From contig JAEOSP010000081.1 in assembly GCA_016840305.1 (NCBI GenBank), positions 1 through 5,063 of the forward strand: DNA of 5,063 nucleotides. The letters run 5' to 3'. Positions 1-5,063 of the stretch are shown piece by piece. The position numbers and the translations under genes are program-made. Each line of letters starts with the position of its first letter. The first letter of the stretch is position 1. The notes under the pieces were generated by a model. That model did no database searches. It saw only the letters and a list, made by a program, of their open reading frames with translations, and was not told the DNA's origin. The stretch is from Candidatus Hodarchaeota archaeon. Lineage in GTDB: Archaea > Asgardarchaeota > Heimdallarchaeia > Hodarchaeales > Hodarchaeaceae.

Positions 1-180
1 AGTTTGGGCATACTCTCCATAAGGACAGATTTTTTCCGCTAATTCTAATTCCCTAAGTTCATGAGCACTGAATCTTTCGAGAATTTCTTTTTCTGTGCAT
101 TGGTAATGTGTTTTGAGTCTGATTAGGAAGCGTCTGTATCCGCTGGCTCTTCCTCGTCCATGAAGTTTTTTAGTATAGCC
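1..180 (-). CDS. -1 frame extension of the tail assembly chaperone (gpGT-like fusion), 3' partial
   Basis: This is an open -1 frame relative to the chaperone, bounded upstream by TGA at 183-181 and running off the left edge. The fusion would be read as 542 to about 168, then 168 to 1 in the new frame. The 60 codons in view contain no ATG, GTG or TTG, so independent translation is unlikely. After a basic linker, the segment S-A-H-E-L-R-E-L-E-L-A-E-K-I-C-P-Y-G-E-Y resembles the 'mSxxELxEWxxYxxxxPxGxxR' motif of gpT-like tail assembly proteins, where the helix precedes a P-x-G turn. In lambda the T part recruits the tail tube protein to the tape measure. The end of the protein is outside the window, and the tape measure gene should follow. 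Confidence 0.82.
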
Positions 181-542
181 TCATCCGCATCTGTTCCCAT
201 ACCACTTAACCGCATACATACATCCGTTACTTCTCCGAGAATAGCAGCAGGAAGCATTTTCAACTTTGGGATATCCGAATACTTGTACAACTTTTTACTA
301 TCTTTATCCCGGACACACATTTGGAACATCAAAGGTTCAACCATTTCAGAGTTAACAGTGCCATTTTTCTTCTTACATTCTTCTTGCCACTGTGCTTTTT
401 CAAGTCCAGTAAATCCATGTATGTATACAGTTCCTGCTCCAACAATATTATACTTTTCAACAGGAACTTGATTTCTCAAAGCCAAAATACTCTCTACAGA
501 AGCTCCTGTATTTTCAGTAGTATTTGTCTTTTCATCATTCAT
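123..542 (-). CDS. Tail assembly chaperone, gpG-like (zero-frame product)
   Basis: The protein has 139 residues, the same size as lambda gpG (140). ATG at 542 follows AAAGGA (556-551) with eight-base spacing. Family-like features are a hydrophilic N-terminus, L-E-K-A-Q-W-Q-E-E-C (47-56), then N-G-T-V, M-F-Q-M-C-V-R-D (72-79), and a C-terminal L-P-A-A-I-L ... R-L-S-G-M-G segment (97-116), followed by an acidic tail. In lambda, G and its frameshifted fusion GT bind the tape measure protein and guide tail tube polymerisation; neither stays in the virion. The gene lies just after the tail tube gene as expected. The slippery heptamer falls at codons 124-126, fourteen codons before the stop, so most ribosomes should make this short form and a minority the fusion. 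Confidence 0.88.
   Translation of the reverse strand: MNDEKTNTTENTGASVESILALRNQVPVEKYNIVGAGTVYIHGFTGLEKAQWQEECKKKNGTVNSEMVEPLMFQMCVRDKDSKKLYKYSDIPKLKMLPAAILGEVTDVCMRLSGMGTDADEAILKNFMDEEEPADTDAS
125..154 (-). promoter_or_regulatory. Possible stimulatory stem-loop downstream of the frameshift site
   Basis: Ten bases after the heptamer, AGGAAG (154-149) can pair with CTTCCT (130-125) as a six-base-pair stem over an 18-base loop. A competing smaller hairpin, AGCG/CGCT (144-141 with 132-129), shares some of these bases. Frameshift stimulators usually sit five to nine bases downstream, so spacing is slightly long and the stem is weak. A pseudoknot extending further was not resolved by eye. Confidence 0.3.
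165..171 (-). promoter_or_regulatory. Programmed -1 ribosomal frameshift site, A-AAA-AAC
   Basis: The minus-strand transcript reads CTA AAA AAC at 173-165 in the chaperone frame, so the heptamer A AAA AAC is in the X-XXY-YYZ phase needed for tandem slippage. After a -1 shift the frame continues CTT CAT GGA from 165 and stays open to the window edge. In the -1 frame a TGA lies just upstream at 183-181, and the zero-frame stop is at 125-123. The shift must therefore occur between 180 and 125, and this is the only heptamer of that kind there. Known for this position: lambda G-GT uses G-GGA-AAG. The site is seen directly; its efficiency is not known. Confidence 0.88.
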
Positions 543-591
543 CTATATAGTCCTTTCATTTTTATAGACTAAAATATTTATTGCTTCTTGA

Positions 592-990
592 TTAGGAAGC
601 CTTCGTAAAGTCCCAATCATCTTCTGGTGTAATCTCAATATCAAAGACATTCTCACCATCAGCAGTATTTCTAGTTTCACTAAGATTACTAAGCCAGCCA
701 CTACCAACCCACGTATTGCCCCCAGCATCAGTTAGATTCCAAGTATCAGCAGCTTCAGTCCGAGCAGCAGTTTCTAACGCTTCATATATAGCCTTTTCAA
801 AAATAATAGTCGCTGTGATTGGGCCTCGTGTTAAAGCACCTTTGAGATTCTTGGAAAGTCGATTTTCCGCATCCAAAGTCACGTAGTTAATCATATTGAT
901 GGCATAACCACCAACAGCAACTTCTTTAAGACCAGTAATTGCTCCTGCGGTCACGCCTACAAGAGTTGCACCAAATCCTGTCTGTGCCAT
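592..990 (-). CDS. Major tail tube protein, gpV-like
   Basis: The protein has 132 residues and is the likely building block of the tail tube, stacked as hexameric rings around the tape measure. The N-terminus (M-A-Q-T-G-F-G-A-T-L-V-G) and the run of short strands separated by Gly/Asp turns are typical of phage tail tube proteins. The C-terminal part has F-D-I-E-I-T-P-E-D-D-W-D-F-T, a strand pair like the usual 'f-x-v-x-i ... f-T' ending. At 132 residues it is a minimal tube domain, without the C-terminal Ig-like domain of lambda gpV (246 residues). ATG at 990 has the best ribosome binding site in the window, AGAGGAG at 1005-999 with eight-base spacing, which fits a highly expressed structural protein. 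It is followed after 49 bases by the chaperone gene. Confidence 0.85.
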   Translation of the reverse strand: MAQTGFGATLVGVTAGAITGLKEVAVGGYAINMINYVTLDAENRLSKNLKGALTRGPITATIIFEKAIYEALETAARTEAADTWNLTDAGGNTWVGSGWLSNLSETRNTADGENVFDIEITPEDDWDFTKAS

Positions 991-1027
991 TTTTTATTCT
1001 CCTCTAAAAATAGTTAAAATTCATTTT

Positions 1028-1492
1028 TCATTTTTGAACGTAGGGATCATTCCATGCAACGGAATAAATTACTTCCATAGTAACTAATATTCCCGTTTCG
1101 GGAGTATCAGTTGGTTCTACACTTAGAATATCCAACATTTTTGAATATCCCCCACACGTATGATCCTCACAAAGCTTTTTTGAGATATCTGACTTCACTT
1201 TATTTAATTTTGTATCTATTACCTCCTTGGCACTGTCACTTTGTAGAACAACTGTCCATATGAGCCACTCCTGTCTCACAATTCGAGGAGCAGTTTTAGA
1301 AAGGACATTGCCTTTAGAATCAGATTTTCCTTGTAAGATATAAGCAGTAAGATCATCTAATACTTCATCTTCAAGAAAAAAACGCTTAGTGCGAGTGGCC
1401 GTCAAATCAAAATTAAAATCATTCGCTACAGTAATTTCACCTATAGCTGTTTCTAAAAATGCACCAATATTTTCCACTACCGGAATACTCAT
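1028..1492 (-). CDS. Tail terminator protein, gpU-like
   Basis: The protein has 154 residues. gpU-type terminators are about 130-150 residues; they form a hexameric ring that stops tail tube growth and creates the head-binding surface. Sequence support is moderate: an N-terminal helix, a mixed alpha/beta middle with W-L-I-W-T-V-V-L-Q (76-84), an amphipathic helix at about 87-107, and a last strand T-M-E-V-I-Y-S-V-A-W-N-D-P-Y, resembling the 'beta strand then DP' ending common in this group. C108 and C113 are close together and may be incidental. The call rests strongly on position between the Z-like and tail tube genes. ATG at 1492 is preceded by GAGG(GAG) at 1503-1497, good ribosome binding spacing. 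Confidence 0.75.
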   Translation of the reverse strand: MSIPVVENIGAFLETAIGEITVANDFNFDLTATRTKRFFLEDEVLDDLTAYILQGKSDSKGNVLSKTAPRIVRQEWLIWTVVLQSDSAKEVIDTKLNKVKSDISKKLCEDHTCGGYSKMLDILSVEPTDTPETGILVTMEVIYSVAWNDPYVQK

Positions 1493-1513
1493 TATGCTCC
1501 CTCTTACTTATTT

Positions 1514-2143
1514 TTATTTAATCAAACGAGTAAACTGATTAGTTATGTTTACCCTCAATTTTTCTGTAGCTTCTCTATCAATTTTTCCCTTCACTCCGGG
1601 CGAGTTATGAAACACATCTCCTACACTCGCCCCAAGTTCCTGGATGGGGAGTCCCGGTCCTGATTTTCCTCCGCCTAAAATTTCACCCGTCCACGTAAGA
1701 ATGGGTTTACTTCTATCCGCAAACTTTCTCATAAAAATTCCGGTATGGCCGGAAGGCATAGTAGTCTTAAATGCATGTGGATAAGTTCTTCCTTTCCAAG
1801 TTATATAAGATGATCGAGCTTTCTTCCCTCTATACTTACCCTTACCCTTTACCCCTTTTATTTTTATGAGTGGAATCGTTCTCAAAGCAATATTAACTAT
1901 TGTAGATAATCGAATATAAGTGGCTTTGGGACGAATATAGGTTCTTTTATGAACACGAGAAGAAGGGAACTCAGGAGCTTTTCCTCTAATAACATTTTTG
2001 ATGATAGTTCTTGTTGCAGTAGCAGTTTTTCGAATAGCTCCGCACATAACTTTTGGAAGTTGTTTTTTAGCAATCCCATATTGCTGGGCCATTCGCTTAA
2101 TTTCTTTATCTTCTACCTTGATATCAATCAGATTTTCTGCCAT
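1514..2143 (-). CDS. Minor tail protein Z-like (tail completion protein)
   Basis: The protein has 209 residues, close to the usual size of lambda gpZ-type proteins (about 190-200). The N-terminal part (1-55) is helical and basic. A Lys/Gly-rich stretch (94-118, with G-K-G-K-Y-R-G-K-K) sits where relatives have a beta-rich middle. The diagnostic block is at 124-178: A-F-K-T-T-M-P-S-G-H-T-G-I-F-M-R-K, then L-P-I-Q-E-L-G-A-S-V, matching the family pattern of an x-G-x-x-G-[VI]-F-x-R strand followed by LPI-x-E-L-x-x-x-S-V. In lambda, gpZ acts at the end of tail assembly, making the tail competent to join heads. ATG at 2143 has a modest AGGGA ten bases upstream. The gene is followed by the U-like gene after 21 bases, consistent with one operon. 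Confidence 0.85.
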   Translation of the reverse strand: MAENLIDIKVEDKEIKRMAQQYGIAKKQLPKVMCGAIRKTATATRTIIKNVIRGKAPEFPSSRVHKRTYIRPKATYIRLSTIVNIALRTIPLIKIKGVKGKGKYRGKKARSSYITWKGRTYPHAFKTTMPSGHTGIFMRKFADRSKPILTWTGEILGGGKSGPGLPIQELGASVGDVFHNSPGVKGKIDREATEKLRVNITNQFTRLIK

Positions 2144-2171
2144 CTTTATATTATCCCTAAATCAAAGAGAA

Positions 2172-2200
2172 AAGCTCTTATAGGGTGTGCTAAGGAGCTT
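2172..2200 (-). terminator. Intergenic hairpin with T-rich 3' side, possible attenuator
   Basis: In the minus-strand transcript, AAGCTC(C)TTA (2200-2191) pairs with TAAGAGCTT (2180-2172): nine base pairs with one bulged C and a ten-base loop. The following bases, TTCTCTTTGATTT, are pyrimidine-rich but not an uninterrupted T run. It lies in the 87-base gap between the FII-position gene and the Z-like gene, ending before the Z ribosome binding site. It could be a weak terminator, attenuator or RNA-processing site that separates head and tail gene expression. The stem is AT-containing and the T tract poor, so full termination is doubtful. No other gene or promoter is seen in this gap. Confidence 0.35.
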
Positions 2201-2230
2201 GTCAGAAGTGTTAATACTCTTGTTATGCCC

Positions 2231-2527
2231 CTATTTCACCTCAAGTTTCATAAATCCAGCATTCATCCCAATTATCTTTACGATTCTCATCTTTTTAGTT
2301 GTCATACCTAAGCGTGGTGGAATAGTAATTTTGTCAGAGCCAGTGTCAATCTCTTCTGAGCCAATTCCTGTAGTTGTATTGTTTCTTACCATAATTTCCA
2401 CAGTTGGAGTCCTACTACGAGTTTGTTTCTCTACATCCTCATTTATGTAGAAAACTATCACCTCGATATTGCGGCTTGGTTGACCTTCCTTCAAATATTC
2501 TGCGTTTATCTTCATTGAATTACTCAA
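2231..2527 (-). CDS. Small beta-rich phage protein, candidate head-tail joining (FII-position) protein
   Basis: The protein has 98 residues if it starts at TTG (2527-2525), whose last two bases overlap the TGA stop of the large upstream gene as TTGA. An in-frame ATG at 2515 would give 94 residues and has a weak GAG seven bases upstream, so the start is uncertain. The protein is mostly predicted beta: a charged N-terminal part, a V-E-I-M-V-R strand, then a C-terminal block D-K-I-T-I-P-P-R-L-G followed by strands R-I-V-K-I-I and F-M-K-L-E-V-K. It has no signal peptide or membrane segment. I do not recognise a family with certainty. It lies directly upstream of the Z-like gene, where lambda has FII (a 117-residue head-tail joining protein), and its size and beta content fit such a connector. 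Translation is probably coupled to the gene before it. The FII role is inferred from position. Confidence 0.7.
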   Translation of the reverse strand: MSNSMKINAEYLKEGQPSRNIEVIVFYINEDVEKQTRSRTPTVEIMVRNNTTTGIGSEEIDTGSDKITIPPRLGMTTKKMRIVKIIGMNAGFMKLEVK

Positions 2528-5063
2528 TTATTTTTGTTAAAAGTCTTGTAAGCGTCCTCAGTAGCATCTTGTATTATCCTATCAATTTCCGGTGAGCTAA
2601 GAGTATCAAAAGCAACTTCGGTAATCTCTTTTAGTAATTTATCAACTGGAGGAGTTACATGTACTACTTGTAAGGTTGCAAAAACTTCTGATATTGCCCC
2701 TATTGTACCAGTAATTGGAATAGTTGCTGGAACAATAAGATTACCACTAACACCGGATTGAGCATTTATTACTCCGGCAATTAAAACAAATTCCGGTAAG
2801 AACAAACTCCCACTTACAGTTGATATTCCTTGAATACTTCCTTTAATTCCATAAACTAATTTTAATTTTCCTTCCACATTAGATGTAGCAGAAGAAACAC
2901 CAGTTATCTTTCTTATGAGTTTTATCGAAGCAGATGTGGAAGATTGTCCAGATAAACTGCCAATCAATTCCTTTATACGTTTCAAGATAGCTTGTGCTGT
3001 TGATTGTGCATCAATAGTACCTGCTAATTTCTTAGTTGATTTTAAGACACCAGTAATAGTTGACTGAGCATCTACACTACCAACAATTTCTCTCATCCTC
3101 TTAATTGATGAGGATGTTGTTGATTGTGCATCAATGGAACCTACTAATTTCTTTGTAGATTTTAAGCTACCTGATGCAGTTGATTGAGCATTTATAGAAC
3201 CTGCAAGGTAACTTATAGATTCTAAGCTGCCAGTAATAGAGGCAACACTATCAATAGTACCAGCTATTTTCCTCGTAAGTTTTAAGGTACCAGTAACAGT
3301 TGACTGGGCTGCTAATGAGCCACTTATTTCAACTATAATAGTTTCAGTTTCCTCCTCACCCAAACTTGTAGGAGGTTCTGTTGAAGTAAATTCACGAATT
3401 ATAAAATTGTCAAAGTTTTGACCTTGATAATAATGGCTTGTATAAGGTTCAGAAACTACTCCTACTCGACCATTAGAAAAGGATTTAACGGATGTTTTAG
3501 CGATAACGGCGGTAGCCACCAATAAACTCTCACTTGTCATGAAATCAACAATATCAATATTGTAATTTGTGCCGTCATCCCATATCTTTATTTTGTATAG
3601 TCCGGCTCCTGTAAAATAAGTTTTACCCACTTCCCATGAATTACCATCCCAATAGCGTGCTGCCCCTCCTGTATTGATATACTGGATGTAAAACTTATTT
3701 GCGTTGCCGTCAGTTGGGGAAAATCGACCAATCATTAATCTCATCTGTGGATTCCAAGAAGTGTTTATCATTGGATTTGGAACAGTAGCAAAATCCACCA
3801 ATCCATAATGAGTATTACCTGCAATGCTGGCATCATCCGGTTCTTCTTGATTATTGAACTCAAGAATAAATTCATCTATTCCATCTAAATCTTTTCCAAC
3901 AATCCAACCATCTGCTGCTGCTGTACTTTTAGCATGCAATCTTCTACCTTGTTCACACAAAGCAAGACCTACTTGAATTTGGCCAGATACATTAAATCCC
4001 TGATAAAACATTCTAAGATGAGAACTATCCTCCTTGATTAAAAAAGAAGTTTCTACATCAGCACTTTCCCAACCACTCCCTGGATTCAAAACAGGATTAC
4101 CAGAATACCTTGTCCAACTTGAAAAATCTGATGTGTAAGCAAAGCCAATTCTCCAAGTGCCAGCATTTTGCTGACCATTATAAATCATTAGGAATTCGTT
4201 TTCGTCTAATTCAATCAGGTGAGGATTAGCAACAGTATAATCTTCCCAGCCGGAACCAGTTTCTGAAAATATAGGATTTCCACTGTTTAATGGTGTCCAA
4301 GTTCCAAAGAAATCTGTTGCAGTGGCTCCGAATATTCTCCAAGCACCCCCAGCTGAACCTTCGAAAAGCAACACATAAGTACCATCAGATTGCCTTTTTA
4401 TAATTGAAGGAACACCCATTTTGGTGCATGGAGTTTCAGCTTCAAAATTAAATTGGTCAGGGGTTAATACTTGTCCTTGGTCTGTCCAGTCTGTACCATT
4501 TTCAGAAGAAAATACTCCTAAACTACGAGTAGTATCTCCTGTGGGGTCTTCTTGACCAGTAGCCATCATCATTAAAAGACCGTCACTATTTCTTTTAAGA
4601 ACACAAGGTTGATCTACATGAGATTTATACCAAGAACCTTCTTGTCCAGAAGGTTGGATAACTGGAGTGTCTAATCTATCCCCCCAAGTAAAACCATCAT
4701 CTGAACTTTTCGCTATTCCTATTTGTCGAGTGGTTCCATTTGTGCCTCCATAATAAGCTACAATTTTACTATTAGCATCCCTAACTATTTTACCAGTGGT
4801 ATCTAATACAATTGGAGCCAACTCCCTTACACTATTACTATCCCATTTACCAGTACGTTTAGGTAAAACTGGATTAAGAGCATAAGTCTTACTCCATTCA
4901 TCAATCTTCAATCCATATATTTGCATTGAAGCTATGGATGGAACTTCTACTACAGCAGAAGCTGCTGTGTTTATAGTAAGTCCTGTTGTTGACCCATCAT
5001 TAAAATCTGCACCTGTTATGAATGTATTTACATCATCAGAAACATCTGATACGCCCACTTTTC
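2524..5063 (-). CDS. Large modular phage structural protein (beta-propeller, jelly roll, 20-residue repeats), 5' partial
   Basis: The frame is open to the right window edge. The GTG at 5058 is only the first possible start in view; an in-frame Lys codon precedes it and no ribosome binding site is visible, so the gene probably begins outside. At least 844 residues are present (numbered from that GTG). Residues about 62-370 show five similar blades, each opening with a Pro-Val/Ile/Leu-type strand and carrying a Y/F-x-G strand; the first four close on an aromatic at W125, W191, W254 and W315. This is the pattern of five-bladed GH43/GH32-like propellers. Residues about 371-558 look like a concanavalin/LamG jelly roll, ending in a G-R-V-G-V strand and F-D-N-F-I-I. 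Residues 580-803 are tandem repeats and 804-844 an acidic, probably helical tail. Inferred role: virion appendage that binds or cleaves a surface glycan. Carboxylates such as D149, E208 and E336 lie at blade positions where GH43 enzymes place catalytic acids, but activity cannot be assigned. Fold calls are fairly sure; function is not. Confidence 0.72.
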   Translation of the reverse strand, partial: KVGVSDVSDDVNTFITGADFNDGSTTGLTINTAASAVVEVPSIASMQIYGLKIDEWSKTYALNPVLPKRTGKWDSNSVRELAPIVLDTTGKIVRDANSKIVAYYGGTNGTTRQIGIAKSSDDGFTWGDRLDTPVIQPSGQEGSWYKSHVDQPCVLKRNSDGLLMMMATGQEDPTGDTTRSLGVFSSENGTDWTDQGQVLTPDQFNFEAETPCTKMGVPSIIKRQSDGTYVLLFEGSAGGAWRIFGATATDFFGTWTPLNSGNPIFSETGSGWEDYTVANPHLIELDENEFLMIYNGQQNAGTWRIGFAYTSDFSSWTRYSGNPVLNPGSGWESADVETSFLIKEDSSHLRMFYQGFNVSGQIQVGLALCEQGRRLHAKSTAAADGWIVGKDLDGIDEFILEFNNQEEPDDASIAGNTHYGLVDFATVPNPMINTSWNPQMRLMIGRFSPTDGNANKFYIQYINTGGAARYWDGNSWEVGKTYFTGAGLYKIKIWDDGTNYNIDIVDFMTSESLLVATAVIAKTSVKSFSNGRVGVVSEPYTSHYYQGQNFDNFIIREFTSTEPPTSLGEEETETIIVEISGSLAAQSTVTGTLKLTRKIAGTIDSVASITGSLESISYLAGSINAQSTASGSLKSTKKLVGSIDAQSTTSSSIKRMREIVGSVDAQSTITGVLKSTKKLAGTIDAQSTAQAILKRIKELIGSLSGQSSTSASIKLIRKITGVSSATSNVEGKLKLVYGIKGSIQGISTVSGSLFLPEFVLIAGVINAQSGVSGNLIVPATIPITGTIGAISEVFATLQVVHVTPPVDKLLKEITEVAFDTLSSPEIDRIIQDATEDAYKTFNKNN
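2650..3321 (-). repeat. Eleven in-frame tandem repeats of about 60 bp (20 residues)
   Basis: This region encodes residues 580-803 of the large structural protein. The first eight units are exactly 20 residues with consensus G-[ST]-[IL]-x-A-Q-S-[TS]-x-x-G-x-[LI]-K-x-x-x-[KE]-[IL]-x. Two units of 22 residues follow (starting at residues 740 and 762), then a degenerate last unit at 784. Two short beta-prone stretches separated by Gly/Ser turns per unit suggest a beta-solenoid or fibrous stalk joining the jelly roll to the C-terminal tail. That structural reading is inference; the periodicity is seen directly. Confidence 0.9.
2923..3162 (-). repeat. Higher-order 120-bp (40-residue) duplication inside the repeat array
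   Basis: Within the 20-residue array, units alternate between a K-S-T-K-K type and a K-R-[MI]-[RK]-E type. Residues 633-672 (3162-3043) and 673-712 (3042-2923) are two copies of the resulting 40-residue pair. Comparing 3001-3060 with 3121-3180 by eye gives 48 of 60 identical bases, well above what other unit pairs show at a glance. This points to a later duplication of two units at once, so the array may vary in copy number between relatives. Confidence 0.75.

Noticed and set aside
160..572. Plus-strand open frames opposite the chaperone gene.
   Set aside because: They are antisense shadows of the well-supported G-like gene with biased composition and no recognisable features.
583..600. GCTTC/GAAGC inverted repeat spanning the tail tube stop codon, considered as a terminator.
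   Set aside because: The stem has only five base pairs, overlaps the coding end, and has no T run after it on the transcribed strand, so it is not supported as a terminator.
543..728. Minus-strand frame of 61 codons overlapping the end of the tail tube gene and stopping right before the chaperone ATG; considered as a frameshifted extension of the tube protein.
   Set aside because: It is in the +1 frame, no slippery sequence is seen near the tube gene stop, and its translation is hydrophobic and Leu/Ile/Val-rich without resemblance to an Ig-like or other tail domain. It is a shadow frame.
2062..2068. A second A6C run (AAAAAAC on the minus strand) inside the Z-like gene, identical to the frameshift heptamer.
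   Set aside because: Here the zero frame reads GCT AAA AAA CAA, so the heptamer is not in X-XXY-YYZ phase, and the Z-like protein continues normally to full family length. It is not a slippery site of the same type.
1949..2311. Plus-strand open frame of 120 codons opposite the Z-like gene and the following gap.
   Set aside because: The translation is rich in Ser, Phe, Cys and Ile as expected of an antisense shadow, it lacks a clear ribosome binding site, and it opposes a well-supported gene.
5056..5058. GTG as the true start codon of the large structural gene.
   Set aside because: The frame stays open upstream to the window edge, no ribosome binding site is visible in the few bases available, and the first residues read like the interior of a protein. 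The gene is treated as 5' partial.

Overview
The window is a stretch of the structural (head-to-tail) module of a tailed, siphovirus-type phage or prophage. Every supported gene lies on the minus strand, so transcription runs from the right edge to the left edge. The DNA is AT-rich by eye. Nothing in the window (no tRNA, integrase, attachment site or host gene) identifies the host, and free phage cannot be told from prophage.

Layout in transcription order: (1) 5063-2524, the 3' part of a very large gene whose start is outside the window. It encodes a five-bladed beta-propeller resembling glycoside hydrolase families 43/32, then a concanavalin/LamG-like jelly roll, then about eleven 20-22-residue tandem repeats, then a short acidic helical tail. 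(2) 2527-2231, a small beta-rich protein overlapping the previous stop codon and placed where a head-tail joining protein (lambda FII type) would be. (3) An 87-base gap with a hairpin. (4) 2143-1514, a minor tail protein Z-like (tail completion) protein. (5) 1492-1028, a gpU-like tail terminator. (6) 990-592, the major tail tube protein (gpV-like). (7) 542-123, tail assembly chaperone G. (8) A -1 frame extension running off the left edge (180-1), the T part of a G-T fusion. The tape-measure gene is expected immediately beyond the left edge.

The order Z-U-V-G-GT matches the lambda tail operon, and this order supports the individual calls as much as the protein sequences do. The clearest regulatory element is a programmed -1 ribosomal frameshift: an in-phase A-AAA-AAC heptamer at 171-165, in the only 56-base interval where a shift could join G to the downstream frame. 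The downstream frame has no ATG, GTG or TTG within the window.

The least ordinary item is the large modular protein next to the head-tail joining position. It looks like a carbohydrate-binding or carbohydrate-cleaving appendage with a repeat-built stalk, and its virion location cannot be read from sequence. No CRISPR array, insertion sequence, RNA gene or promoter was recognised.
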